Notes: generated from the letters alone by a model not told the origin. Counted from the stretch's first letter, positions 1-8,701 are shown. The stretch: DNA of 19,310 nt from Legionellales bacterium (GCA_013215905.1 JABSQI010000009.1:1-19310); one strand, 5' to 3'. Numbers and translations: made by a program.

Positions 1-145
1 CGTCGGGCAACGAGATGTTGGCCAAATCGAAGATGGTGGCGGCGACGTCGATGTTGCTCGTCACAAAGTCGCTGTCCATCAGCATTGGACCGTCCGTTCC
101 AAAGAGAGGCGGATAACGCATAAAGTTCATGATCCGAGATCCGCC
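1..145 (-). CDS. Sulfatase-like fragment, possibly a eukaryotic exon
   Basis: The minus strand from 145 to the window edge reads 48 codons without a stop. It begins GGSRIMNFMRYP and later has SNIDVAATIFDLANISLPD. These match the sulfatase-family pattern of a GG.R..F..R.P segment followed by an S.ID..PT..DLA segment. Just upstream in the reading direction is a pyrimidine-rich stretch ending in CAG (146-148), and an in-frame TGA lies at 179-181, so an intron 3' splice site at the 145/146 border would explain the frame. GC is 53% over 1-180, far above the rest of the window. The fragment is incomplete at both ends. It does not look like part of the bacterial genome that follows. A planctomycete-type bacterial sulfatase is the alternative, but the upstream stop and acceptor favour a eukaryote. 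Confidence 0.5.
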
Positions 146-419
146 CTGAAACAGAGTGTCTGGATCCAATGAACATGGTCATCGCAATACAGATAACTTG
201 GAGTACAAATGAAAATGGACAAAATGTACCATTTTTGCCCAAAAAACGATTTCATCTTGAGGGTCCTACCCCGTTGCTAGGAAAAACATTGGTGGCAGCA
301 GGGCTGGCTAGAAAAAGCCCTTGGTGACACCAGGTAGCCGGAAAATCAGTGATATCTAGGTCCCATTTCAGGGTCTATTTTAGGACCCCAGAACAGCACC
401 CCACCCTTGGACCCACGAA
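146..419. other. Foreign-looking noncoding stretch up to the contig join
   Basis: No convincing gene is visible in this stretch. Together with 1-145 it is GC-richer (about 46% over 181-420) than the bacterial DNA to the right. It may be intron or intergenic DNA of the organism that supplied the sulfatase fragment. The join to the bacterial sequence lies at or just left of 420, where the broken inverse-autotransporter frame ends. I see no direct repeats, att-like site or mobile-element gene at the join. Confidence 0.45.
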
Positions 420-1670
420 CTACGGAATGATAGTTCCTGCTTGCTTTGGCTCATCTTTTTTGGGCTCATCTTGCTTAGGCTTATCTTTCTTAGGCTTATC
501 TTTCTTAGGCTTGTCAAATACATTTTCTATAACAGTTATCGAATTCGGGTTAGAGTCCATGCTGACTAGATTATCCAATGAAACACTAATAATTTCACTA
601 GATTTTAAGCCTAACTGCTTTGCTTCTTTCTTAGACGTTAATAACCTAAAATCGAGTTCATCACCCTCTAAAATTAGCTCATCCCCTGAAATTGCATCAA
701 AGCTATCTAATAACAAAGCCTTGTCTGTTGTGAATCTTTTTACAGGGACAATATCATTCCAGACAGGAGCTTGATCATGCACAACATCTATATCTCTGAC
801 AGGTAATTGGGTCATTTTTCTAGATATCCACGTTTTTCTTGATGAATGAGATGAACCAATATCCCAACCTAAACGAATACCACCATAATTTGTGCTTCCT
901 CTTGAACCATCATAATTACTTTCTAATTCCACAGACAACCATTCTGTTACACGTATATTAGTACGTAGCCTCATACCTCTGACAGCGGTTACATCTTTGG
1001 CCGTAAAATTATAGAAGGCAACAAACAATTCATATCTTGATAAACTAGGCAATGCTCCTCCTGCCTCTATATCAAAACCTCCCATAGCCTTTTCTACTAA
1101 CTGATTGTTTCGTACGCTTATTTCAGCAACTCTTGTACTAGAAGTGTACTTAATCTTATAAATATTCTTACTAGATAATTTGTTTTCCTTAGTCAGTATA
1201 GGAACATATCCATTTATTCTAAACTATAAATATTTAGATAATGCTTCAATACCAAAAGTTGCTTGATGTAACAATTTTGCATTCTGAGTTCTTCTCAAAT
1301 CGTAAAACCCGTAACCACCAACTATCCATTGACCATCTATCAATACCCTATGCCCAACACCTAAATTACCCTCAGCATGTTTAGCATTATCTTTTACACC
1401 TATTAGAGACACAAAAGTTACCGCATTAGGTTTTTGGTATACTGGGAGAACAAAACCCAAACGAGCCAAGTCTCGTCTTTGTTCTTTTTTAGAGCTATAA
1501 CCAAGTTTTCCAGCTAACTCTACTCTAGGGCTATAACGAATATCTTGAATTTGATTGCCATCTACTTCTGCTTGCTCAGCAGAAAAAGATATGCCTGTAA
1601 AAGATAAGAATACACAAAATAAGGCACTGATTTTTAAAATATTTTTTATACGAATGGCTGAAAATATCAT
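420..1670 (-). pseudogene. Inverse autotransporter (intimin/invasin-type), broken by an in-frame amber codon
   Basis: An outer-membrane protein of the inverse-autotransporter family, read in one frame of 417 codons with a single TAG at 1224-1226. The first part (1670 to 1227, 148 residues) has a signal peptide (hydrophobic core ALFCVFLSFTGISFSA) and the start of the barrel, with the family-typical GGYGFYDLRRTQN followed by HQATFGIEALSKYL. After the TAG the same frame continues with FRINGYVPIL, aligning to YRVNIYLPIS of the intact paralogue at 12443-14182, and then GGFDIEAGGALP and LSRKMTQLPVRDIDVV at the barrel end. The stop falls where the paralogue has Glu (YIEYRVN), so one base change from GAG would create it. 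The tail after the barrel is short and ends in Lys/Pro/Asp pentapeptides. There is no Ig-like passenger. TAG also ends rpsT here, so general amber recoding is unlikely. The 3' end sits at the foreign junction, so the true C-terminus is uncertain. Sequencing error at the stop is possible. Confidence 0.8.
441..515 (-). repeat. Five 15-bp tandem units encoding DKPKK-type pentapeptides
   Basis: Five consecutive 15-base units lie in frame with the inverse-autotransporter tail. Read on the minus strand they encode DKPKK, DKPKK, DKPKQ, DEPKK and DEPKQ. The first two differ only in one Asp codon (GAC versus GAT), which suggests recent duplication, while the last two have drifted (CCC and CCA Pro codons, GAG for AAG). 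Such a charged Pro-rich tail is probably unstructured. Confidence 0.9.
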
Positions 1671-1907
1671 AAAATTTACTCAAATATGAAAATTATTTAG
1701 ATATATTGTACTATACAAACCCTTTTAGATCAATACATAAACTAAAAGGCCTTATTACTACTATATTAGATAATATATAAACTTTTGATTGCAAAATTTG
1801 ATTTGATATATTTTGATAGTTAAAATTTAAATGATAGGTATTTATTAAAACTGTGATCTGATACTGTTATTTATAACAAGACCTAACCATCATTATTTAT
1901 TTATAGG

Positions 1908-1936
1908 TTGACAATAAAGATAAATATATATATTGT
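1908..1936 (+). promoter_or_regulatory. Candidate sigma-70 promoter for rpsT (distal)
   Basis: A perfect -35 box TTGACA (1908-1913) is followed after 17 bp by TATTGT (1931-1936); TATATT at 1929-1934 with 15 bp is the other option. It points toward rpsT and would give a leader of roughly 150 nt. The remainder of the 1671-2095 gap is AT-rich and, apart from this promoter, a proximal -10 and an inverted repeat, I see no gene in it. Confidence 0.5.
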
Positions 1937-1964
1937 TACCCCCAGTAAGAAAGATAAATTGTTT

Positions 1965-2005
1965 AGAATTTGTCGTCTTTATCAAAAATGATCAGAACAA
2001 ATTCT
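1965..2005 (+). promoter_or_regulatory. Inverted repeat in the rpsT leader
   Basis: Nine-base arms AGAATTTGT (1965-1973) and ACAAATTCT (1997-2005) are perfect complements across a 23-nt loop, and the loop contains a smaller ATCA/TGAT pair (1981-1992). It would form a hairpin in an mRNA starting at the distal promoter. S20 represses its own translation in E. coli; a link to this structure is only a guess. Confidence 0.35.
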
Positions 2006-2042
2006 GTGTGGTACCCAAAAATTTATAATAACCACTAAATTG

Positions 2043-2048
2043 TATAAT
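2043..2048 (+). promoter_or_regulatory. Candidate -10 box, proximal rpsT promoter
   Basis: TATAAT with a TG directly in front of it, about 50 bases before the rpsT start. No good -35 box is present at the usual distance, so this is a weak call based on the -10 alone. Confidence 0.35.
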
Positions 2049-2095
2049 ACTTAATTTAGCTTTCTATTAAATTTTGAAATCAATGAGGAATATAA

Positions 2096-2362
2096 ATGGC
2101 TAATATTAAATCATCTATTAAAAGAGCTCGGCAAAATAAAAAGCTAAGGCTACATAATGCCAGCCAACGCTCATCTGTTAGAACATCTGTCAAAAAAATA
2201 TTAGTCGCTGTCAATGATAAAGATTACCAACAAGCGATGGATGCTTTCAAAATAAGTCAACCTATTATTGATAAGGCAGTTAGCCACGGTATAATTCATA
2301 TTAATAAAGCCGCTAGGATCAAAAGCAGAATAAACACAAAAATTAAGCAATTAAGAGCTTAG
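2096..2362 (+). CDS. rpsT: 30S ribosomal protein S20
   Basis: Ribosomal protein S20, which binds 16S rRNA in the small subunit. The 88-residue product begins MANIKSSIKRARQNKK and has the family's Lys/Arg-rich helices (RLHNASQRSSVRTSVKK) and the late IHINKAARIKSR segment; the usual length is 86-88. A GAGGA ribosome binding site at 2085-2089 fixes the ATG. It is monocistronic, the only plus-strand gene in the window, and convergent with groEL across a shared terminator. It ends in TAG, which shows that TAG is an ordinary stop in this genome. Confidence 0.97.
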   Translation: MANIKSSIKRARQNKKLRLHNASQRSSVRTSVKKILVAVNDKDYQQAMDAFKISQPIIDKAVSHGIIHINKAARIKSRINTKIKQLRA

Positions 2363-2407
2363 TTAAATAATACTCTATTATTAAATCTAATACATATATC
2401 TAATAAT

Positions 2408-2434
2408 AAAAAAGGCCCTTTAAGGGCCTTTTTT
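2408..2434. terminator. Bidirectional terminator between rpsT and groEL
   Basis: Two 13-base arms (2408-2420 and 2422-2434) are perfectly complementary around one central T. Each has a GGCCC/GGGCC core and is flanked by a run of six A on the left and six T on the right. It works as an intrinsic terminator read from either side, which suits the convergent rpsT and groEL genes. Confidence 0.9.
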
Positions 2435-2458
2435 AAAGAAAGAAATTTCTGGTTGACT

Positions 2459-4117
2459 TTACATCATACCGCCCATTCCTCCCATTCCTCCCATTCCTCC
2501 CATATCAGGAGCTCCGCCCATTGGCGAACCTGATTCTTCCTTTGGGAGTTCTGCAATCATGCATTCTGTTGTTAACATTAGACCGGCAACGGAGGCAGCT
2601 TTTTGTAAAGCTGTACGAGTAACCTTAGTTGGATCTAATATACCCAATTCTATCATATCACCGTATTCACCTGTTGAAGCATTGAACCCATAATTTGTTT
2701 TTCCCGATTCAACTTTATCAACAATTACAGATGCTTCATAACCTGCATTAGTAGCAATCTGTCTAAGCGGAGATGATATAGCTCTGCGTAGAATATTTAC
2801 ACCAGTATTTTGTTCTTCATTTTGACCTTGAACTTTATCTAGTGATTGTCTAGCTCTAATTAATGCAACTCCACCGCCAGGAACAATACCTTCTTCAACA
2901 GCTGCTCTAGTAGCATGTAACGCATCTTCAACACGAGCCTTCTTCTCTTTCATTTCTACTTCAGTTGCTGCTCCAACTTTTATAACAGCGACACCGCCTG
3001 CTAATTTAGCAACTCTTTCTTGAAGTTTTTCTTTATCATAATCTGAAGATGTTTCTTGGATCTGTGCTCTGATTTGATCTACACGTCCGGCTATTTCTTT
3101 TTGATCGCCACTACCATCAATAATTGTAGTATTTTCTTTAGTAATCACAACACGTTTAGCCGTTCCTAAATCTTCCATAGAAGCATTTTCAAGAGTCTTA
3201 CCAATTTCTTCTGACACTACGTTTGCAGAAGTTAGAATAGCTATGTCTTGTAGCATTGCTTTTCGTCTATCACCAAAACCAGGAGCCTTAACAGCAGCTA
3301 CTTTCACAACACCACGAATATTATTAACTACTAAAGTTGCAAGAGCTTCCCCTTCAACATCTTCAGCAATTATTACTAATGGTCTACCAGCCTTAGCAAC
3401 TCCTTCTAACATTGTAACCATGTCACGTATATTAGATATTTTCTTGTCTACTAATAGGATAAAAGGATTATCTAATTCTGTAGACATATTTTGTTGGTTA
3501 TTTACAAAATATGGAGAGATATACCCTCTGTCAAATTGCATACCTTCTACTACATCTAGCTCATTTTGCAAGCTATTACCTTCTTCAACAGTAATAACTC
3601 CTTCTTTACCTACCTTATCCATCGCTTCAGCTATAATTGAACCTATTTGAACATCAGAATTAGCAGAGATAGTTCCAACCTGAGCAATCGCATTACTATC
3701 TTTACAAGGTTTGGAAAGTGTTTTCAGAGTATCAACTACATTGTCAACAGCAAGATCTATACCTCTTTTTAAATCCATTGGATTCATTCCAGCGGCAACA
3801 GCCTTTTGACCTTCGTTTAAAATAGAACGAGCTAATACAGTCGCAGTAGTTGTACCGTCCCCAGCATCATCAGAAGTTTGAGAAGCAACTTCTTTTACCA
3901 TTTGAGCACCCATGTTCTTAAACTTTTCAGCAAACTCAATTTCTTTTGCTACAGAAACACCATCTTTAGTCACAGTAGGAGCTCCAAATGATTTTTCAAT
4001 AACAACATTACGTCCTCTTGGGCCCATAGTAACTTCTACAGCATTAGCTAATTCGTTTACACCTATTAACATCTCACGTCTAGCGCTATCACTAAATTTT
4101 AATTCTTTTCCTGACAT
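2459..4117 (-). CDS. groEL: Chaperonin GroEL (Hsp60)
   Basis: The 60-kDa chaperonin that forms a double heptamer and folds proteins with ATP and the GroES lid in the cytoplasm. The 552-residue product has all family hallmarks: [17 protein letters not shown] near residues 31-47, the ATP-site DGTTT at 87-91 with catalytic Asp87 in [20 protein letters not shown] in the C-terminal equatorial domain, and a Gly-Gly-Met tail ending [10 protein letters not shown]. There is no internal gap. It follows groES by 33 bases with a GAGGT ribosome binding site and is transcribed from the groES promoter. The bidirectional hairpin follows the stop codon. A single housekeeping copy is seen here. Confidence 0.99.
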   Translation of the reverse strand: MSGKELKFSDSARREMLIGVNELANAVEVTMGPRGRNVVIEKSFGAPTVTKDGVSVAKEIEFAEKFKNMGAQMVKEVASQTSDDAGDGTTTATVLARSILNEGQKAVAAGMNPMDLKRGIDLAVDNVVDTLKTLSKPCKDSNAIAQVGTISANSDVQIGSIIAEAMDKVGKEGVITVEEGNSLQNELDVVEGMQFDRGYISPYFVNNQQNMSTELDNPFILLVDKKISNIRDMVTMLEGVAKAGRPLVIIAEDVEGEALATLVVNNIRGVVKVAAVKAPGFGDRRKAMLQDIAILTSANVVSEEIGKTLENASMEDLGTAKRVVITKENTTIIDGSGDQKEIAGRVDQIRAQIQETSSDYDKEKLQERVAKLAGGVAVIKVGAATEVEMKEKKARVEDALHATRAAVEEGIVPGGGVALIRARQSLDKVQGQNEEQNTGVNILRRAISSPLRQIATNAGYEASVIVDKVESGKTNYGFNASTGEYGDMIELGILDPTKVTRTALQKAASVAGLMLTTECMIAELPKEESGSPMGGAPDMGGMGGMGGMGGMM

Positions 4118-4150
4118 TTTTACCTCACTTAATTGTTAGATTGGTTAAAT

Positions 4151-4447
4151 TTACGCACTTAGTACGCCCATAATATCTTCTTCTCTCATTACAACATATT
4201 CGCTGCCTTCTAACTTAACTTCAGTACCAGCAAACTTACCAAATAAAACAGTATCCCCAACATTAACATCTAGAGATCTTATTTCACCATTATCTAGCGG
4301 TTTACCGTTACCAATGGCTATTACTTCTCCTTTAACTGGTTTTTCTGTGGCATTATCAGGAATAACAATACCTCCTGCTGTTTTATTCTCCTCTTCTAAT
4401 CTACGAATTACAACACGATCGTGCAATGGTCGAATTTTAGTACTCAT
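4151..4447 (-). CDS. groES: Co-chaperonin GroES (Hsp10)
   Basis: The heptameric lid of GroEL. The 98-residue product begins [16 protein letters not shown] and contains the mobile loop with GGIVIP at residues 25-30, whose hydrophobic tripeptide docks on GroEL, followed by the [15 protein letters not shown] barrel region and the ending [10 protein letters not shown] clear AGGAGA ribosome binding site lies a few bases before the ATG. It is first in the groES-groEL operon. Confidence 0.98.
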   Translation of the reverse strand: MSTKIRPLHDRVVIRRLEEENKTAGGIVIPDNATEKPVKGEVIAIGNGKPLDNGEIRSLDVNVGDTVLFGKFAGTEVKLEGSEYVVMREEDIMGVLSA

Positions 4448-4514
4448 TGATATTCTCCTAAATTTTGAGGCTAAATAGCTTTTTAGACTATCAACTAGCC
4501 ATAATTAACTTCTA

Positions 4515-4551
4515 ATGATAATGATATGGGGCTTTGAGTCAAGAATTCAAG
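4515..4551 (-). promoter_or_regulatory. Overlapping sigma-32 and sigma-70 promoters of groESL
   Basis: Read on the minus strand, CTTGAA (4546-4551), 14 bases, then CCCCATAT (4524-4531) is almost the exact heat-shock sigma-32 consensus. Within the same stretch, TTGACT (4537-4542), 16 bases, then TATCAT (4515-4520) makes a good sigma-70 promoter. The start sites would lie about 60-70 bases before groES. Nothing else is visible in the 4448-4755 gap, and I see no CIRCE/HrcA operator. Confidence 0.85.
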
Positions 4552-4755
4552 GGATTATCTGCTCTGTAATGAATTTTACAGATCTTTTTAATTGTAACTA
4601 GCTTAACTAAATCTCATTTTAGTTTATATTTACAACAAAAGAGCAATTAATTAACAAAATTTATCATAAATAAATAACAGAAATAGCTAACTGGTTTTAA
4701 CATGTTTAGTTTTTAGCTACAAAGATTTATTAGTCATTTTAAGTCCTCTTTAGGA

Positions 4756-7700
4756 TTATTGAAATAATGAACCTGGAAGTTGATAGTTCTCTACTATTCC
4801 TTTAATTAAAGGGTTTATAGCTTTCTTAGTATCAATATTAAAAGCTACTGAATTACCAGAGAGTTTAAAAATTATCTGATATTTGTTTTTATTGATAGGA
4901 GTTATTTTTGCTTTATCTAACAATTTAAATAATCCCCACTGACTATTAAGTATTTCCGATGTTTGTTTATGATGGATAGTTTCAAACATTAAATGAACAG
5001 TTTGTGATTTAAAAGGCCATTCAAGCAGCAAAGTGCTCCTTGTGTGATGTTTATAGATAAGCTTGCGTTCATTAATTAATAATTCTACTTTTTTTACGAT
5101 TGGCTCAAGCTTAGATGGCGTTAAATAAAATTGCATAGATAGTTTATCATTAACAAAATACATTGTTTGCATTAGTTGTGATTTAATAAATGTTTCTGCA
5201 ATATTCTTATCAAAGTTAAGTTTAGAGTTATGTTTACTAAGTTCTAGCCAAACTGCCTTGTTAGTATTATAGAAAGGATGAATATATTTTTCGTAAAAAT
5301 TTGCCAATGTCCCATGAGGACCAAAAAAGTCAGTAAAATCATCTAAATTCACATCAACAGTAGCATTTTTGCTAAAGGGATACTTTTTATTAAAATTTTG
5401 ATTAAAAACGGGGTAAAGTTCTTGCTGCCATTTTTCATTAATATATTTTTTCAATTGGAATAAATGATGTTGCCATAAAGATTTGCCAAATTCATATAAC
5501 CAATTATTCAATGCGAGAGATGCATCTGGTTTATTAGATAAAATATCATCAAAAAGATTATTTCTATTATTAAATGCATTACTAACTTCAAATAATATCA
5601 CTTCATTTGGATTATCAGAATGTTTTAGTTTATTGTAATATTTTTGAATCTTATCAAAAGTTGGCCCAAATGATTCATCTGCAATTTGAAATTTTAAAGT
5701 ATTCTTCTGCAATTTATCCGCGATAAAATGATTGAATACCTTCGCAGCACTACTTGTATTTATTAGCGGACTAGTATTCTCTTTAATAAGTTTTATCGCT
5801 GTATCAAGATATAATGTACTTTCATATAACCCATGCAGCACCTCTTCAATTGAGTCTGTAGTATTAAGTTGAATTTTAGGTAAAAGTGAAGAGATATATT
5901 TTTCCCAGTATTCGAAATATCCTTGAATATATTGATTCTGTACTGATTTAACTAAATAATCAACATCAAATTTCGGTAATTCTAAACTTTGGTAAATCTG
6001 AGCAAAATCCCTACTAAGGCTTGGAATTAAATTTTGGAAATAGTTTATAAAATTATTCGATTTTAAATAGTCAGGAACAAATAAAGAACTGGAATATATC
6101 CCTATATTTTTAATTGGATTGTCATTGACATACTCTTTAAAAATATCATAAACCAAATTCATAATTGGTTTAGACAATAAAATTTTATTGTATTTAGATA
6201 TTATATCTTGTTCTAAAATAAGCATAGGGTTATCTATTAAAGATCTATTTATAAGTGGCTTTAGATTATTAATATTTTCAGTATCTAAAAAAGGATTATT
6301 CCTAAGAATATATAGCAATTTGTCAATAATATAATCTTTATCAAAATCAAATTGATTACCTAACATTAGATATGCTTTTAAAGTACTAAAGCTTTTTGCT
6401 GGATCACCGCTTTTCATTTGTATTAGAAGCTGTTTTTCTATCTCAGATTTTATAAATGGAAGTAGAATTTCCTTATAACTAATTTTTTGTAGTTCTGTTA
6501 TATTGTTTTCAATAGTTGTTAAACTTGGAAAAATGTTTTTAAAAATTTTATTTATTTTAAGTTTATCAAAATTACTCTCAATACCATTTAGCAAAGCCAA
6601 CAAACTAACCAAATCTTGCAATTCATAATTTTTTTTGAGAACATTTTGCAACTGAACTCTATAATCAACTAAATCATTATTTATTTGATTTATATTATTA
6701 GCATCCTGATGATATATATACACTGTCGACGACATTAATAACATGGAAAATAGTGACAATAATACAGCAAATATTTTCGCACTAGATTGTTTTATAAATG
6801 CCTTTGGTTTTAAAGAGAAATTTTTAGTCTGTTTAGGAATAGTACTTAAAATAAGTTTTTTAGCAAAAAAATCGGTATTGTTATTTGGAGAGATAGCATA
6901 TTCATTTGACAATTCATTAGATAATATTTTTTGTGTATATTGACTAATACAATCTGTTTTATTATTTGATTTCTCATTGCTTATAAAAAATATCCCTGAT
7001 ATATTAAATTTACAGAATGTATTTGCTGAAAAAATTTCTTTCAAATTATTAGTAATAAAAGTTAAAATTGAATGAAATTGTAATGGAAATTCATAGGCTA
7101 GCGATATCTCGTTAGGAGATATTAAACTATTCAACTTCCATAATAGGTGTTTTTCTAATTTTTTCTGCATTTTATCGAAAGCAGTAGTTATCTCATTTTC
7201 TATTGAATTTGAACTAGTAATATTATTTATTTCTAGCCCCCAGATACTATCAAGATCCTCATGACACAAATCTTTAAAAAATTCGTTAAAGCCAATAAGA
7301 GTATCCATCCCCGTAATTAAGATAAAAACAGGTATTTTTCTTCTAATAAAACTACAACCAAGATAAAATATATTATTCAACTGGAGATTAATTTTAGATT
7401 TTGTTGCTTTTGGTAGACTAATTAATTGATGTAGGTTTAATGTTAGTATAATTCCATCAAATGGGTTTTTTGAATTATATTTTACAAATACTTTAAAAAT
7501 ATCTTGCCAATAATTTATTGCCTGCTCGTTGGTAGTTAACTCTTCTGGAATGTTAAATATTATTTGTTCATTATTCGATAAAACCTTACTAGAGTTATCT
7601 TTAAATGTCTCTGCCAAATTAGAAATTACCGTATTAATTATTATATGCTTATCATCTTCCTTTGGACCTATTAATATTAATTTAGGTATATAACTACTAC

Positions 7701-7830
7701 TATTGATGTTTGTAACATTATTGATAGGATTCTTTTTTAATACCTTTAGACTGTGTTTAATTATACGGATGGTTTCGTCTTTTAATTGCTCTAGATTATT
7801 TGTTTGATATTTTCTTACAATATTATTCAT
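4756..7830 (-). CDS. tssM: IcmF/TssM-family secretion-system inner-membrane protein
   Basis: A member of the family that stabilises type VI (TssM) or Dot/Icm type IV (IcmF) secretion machines in the inner membrane together with TssL/IcmH. Visible signs are the GTPase-like part (PFDGIILTLNL at 123-133; LITGMDTLIGFNEFFKDL at about 171-188, the place of the usual T.CD..PGF..FF), the segment FNISGIFFIS (275-284), a membrane helix at about 352-373, a long helical periplasmic region, and the C-terminal WGLFKLLDKA domain. Two oddities stand out. The nucleotide loop reads GPKEDDKH (55-62), so the Gly before Lys and the Ser/Thr after it are lost. The N-terminus has no hydrophobic helices, whereas the family usually has two before the GTPase domain. 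The 1024 residues lie between usual IcmF and TssM lengths. Its start is one base after the tssL stop with no clear ribosome binding site, so translation is probably coupled. The gene is noticeably AT-richer than its neighbours. Confidence 0.85.
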   Translation of the reverse strand: MNNIVRKYQTNNLEQLKDETIRIIKHSLKVLKKNPINNVTNINSSSYIPKLILIGPKEDDKHIIINTVISNLAETFKDNSSKVLSNNEQIIFNIPEELTTNEQAINYWQDIFKVFVKYNSKNPFDGIILTLNLHQLISLPKATKSKINLQLNNIFYLGCSFIRRKIPVFILITGMDTLIGFNEFFKDLCHEDLDSIWGLEINNITSSNSIENEITTAFDKMQKKLEKHLLWKLNSLISPNEISLAYEFPLQFHSILTFITNNLKEIFSANTFCKFNISGIFFISNEKSNNKTDCISQYTQKILSNELSNEYAISPNNNTDFFAKKLILSTIPKQTKNFSLKPKAFIKQSSAKIFAVLLSLFSMLLMSSTVYIYHQDANNINQINNDLVDYRVQLQNVLKKNYELQDLVSLLALLNGIESNFDKLKINKIFKNIFPSLTTIENNITELQKISYKEILLPFIKSEIEKQLLIQMKSGDPAKSFSTLKAYLMLGNQFDFDKDYIIDKLLYILRNNPFLDTENINNLKPLINRSLIDNPMLILEQDIISKYNKILLSKPIMNLVYDIFKEYVNDNPIKNIGIYSSSLFVPDYLKSNNFINYFQNLIPSLSRDFAQIYQSLELPKFDVDYLVKSVQNQYIQGYFEYWEKYISSLLPKIQLNTTDSIEEVLHGLYESTLYLDTAIKLIKENTSPLINTSSAAKVFNHFIADKLQKNTLKFQIADESFGPTFDKIQKYYNKLKHSDNPNEVILFEVSNAFNNRNNLFDDILSNKPDASLALNNWLYEFGKSLWQHHLFQLKKYINEKWQQELYPVFNQNFNKKYPFSKNATVDVNLDDFTDFFGPHGTLANFYEKYIHPFYNTNKAVWLELSKHNSKLNFDKNIAETFIKSQLMQTMYFVNDKLSMQFYLTPSKLEPIVKKVELLINERKLIYKHHTRSTLLLEWPFKSQTVHLMFETIHHKQTSEILNSQWGLFKLLDKAKITPINKNKYQIIFKLSGNSVAFNIDTKKAINPLIKGIVENYQLPGSLFQ

Positions 7831-7831
7831 A

Positions 7832-8578
7832 TTATAGATGTTGACGGATTTTACTTATCCCTTTCTCAACTTGATAATTAATTAAGTTGATATTTTGATG
7901 GAATGATATTGTAGTAATAAAGATACCTAATATACCTACTACTAATAATATAGAAGAGTATTTAAAAGTTTTTTTGCTTGGAGTACTTTCTAAATTTATA
8001 TTGTTCATAGGAATATCATATAAATTTTTAGAGATATTTCCTTTGACACTTCTAATAGCAAAATATATTTGATTTTGCTGTTCAAGAGCTAAGTTGTGTT
8101 CTATGAGATAGTTATCTTTAAAACCAAATTTGTAACAAATAAATAACAGTTCTAATAAATCTATATTTTTATGAGGTTCTTTTAAGATTGAATTTAGATT
8201 CTCTGAAAAAGAATCTTTTAATAAAGTCTTATGTTCCATTAAGTCAAATTCTATATCTTGATCTATTAAAATATCTTTTATTGTATTAATAAGAATATAC
8301 TTAGCCAGAGAGACCGACAAATTATTTATTTTTGCTGATTTACATTTATTTATAAATATATTGATTTCGTTTGTTACAGTTAACTTAAAGATAGATAGTT
8401 CTTGAGGTAGATTTCCTTGCATTATTTTTGCACATAGAATTAAAATTGGCTGTCCAAATTTTAATAGAGCATTACTATTAGTTAATTTATTAGTTATGTA
8501 TGAATTTTTTAAATTTACTATTTGTGAGTTATTTGCAGAAACTGGCTCTGTAATTTCTGATAATTGTGAGTTATTCAT
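7832..8578 (-). CDS. tssL: IcmH/DotU/TssL-family inner-membrane protein
   Basis: Partner of the IcmF/TssM protein encoded just downstream. The 248-residue product has the family order: a cytoplasmic helical domain with LLELLFICYKFGFKDNY (about residue 144-160), the DotU/TssL signature normally written LLELLY.C...GF.G.Y, then a single C-terminal membrane helix (YSSILLVVGILGIFITTISF) and a short periplasmic tail. There is no OmpA-like peptidoglycan-binding extension, as in Legionella DotU and Francisella DotU. The early LLKFGQPILILCAKI matches the N-terminal helix of the family. It is first of a two-gene unit. No VipA/VipB, Hcp, ClpV, DotA or DotB gene is in the window, so whether it serves a type VI or a Dot/Icm machine cannot be told from here. 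Confidence 0.85.
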   Translation of the reverse strand: MNNSQLSEITEPVSANNSQIVNLKNSYITNKLTNSNALLKFGQPILILCAKIMQGNLPQELSIFKLTVTNEINIFINKCKSAKINNLSVSLAKYILINTIKDILIDQDIEFDLMEHKTLLKDSFSENLNSILKEPHKNIDLLELLFICYKFGFKDNYLIEHNLALEQQNQIYFAIRSVKGNISKNLYDIPMNNINLESTPSKKTFKYSSILLVVGILGIFITTISFHQNINLINYQVEKGISKIRQHL

Positions 8579-8621
8579 TTTATAATAATCTATTGGTTAT
8601 TTTTTATTTAGTTATAGATTT

Positions 8622-8627
8622 ATTATA
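8622..8627 (-). promoter_or_regulatory. Candidate -10 box upstream of the tssL-tssM pair
   Basis: TATAAT on the minus strand, about 45 bases before the tssL start and between it and the fis 3' hairpin. No recognisable -35 box is present. The call rests on the perfect -10 and on its place at the head of the two-gene unit. Confidence 0.35.
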
Positions 8628-8654
8628 GTAGAATAACTAATTAATGTTGGAAAT

Positions 8655-8690
8655 GAACCAGAAGAGTTATTAACATAACTTTTCTGGTTC
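8655..8690 (-). terminator. Long hairpin just after fis, probable terminator or 3' processing structure
   Basis: Two 16-base arms (8655-8670 and 8675-8690) are complementary except at one pair, around a 4-base loop. The hairpin begins 11 bases after the fis stop. The minus-strand sequence after it is only ATTTCC, without a proper U tract, so termination may be partial; on that strand the odd pair is A-C, while on the plus strand it would be G-U. Confidence 0.55.
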
Positions 8691-8701
8691 ACCAAAATAA
8701 A

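Noticed and set aside
349..774. 141-residue plus-strand frame with LGLSFLGLS repeats
   Set aside because: It is the antisense shadow of the DKPKK repeat and autotransporter tail, and it crosses the foreign junction.
1224..1226. Stop-codon recoding (TAG read as an amino acid) in this genome
   Set aside because: rpsT ends in TAG at its normal length, so TAG works as a stop here.
3243..3650. 135-residue plus-strand frame opposite groEL
   Set aside because: Antisense shadow of a strongly conserved gene, with no ribosome binding site or recognisable domain.
4756..8578. A complete type VI secretion locus
   Set aside because: Only the TssL/TssM-type pair is present; flanking genes are groESL and fis, with no sheath, tube or ATPase gene.
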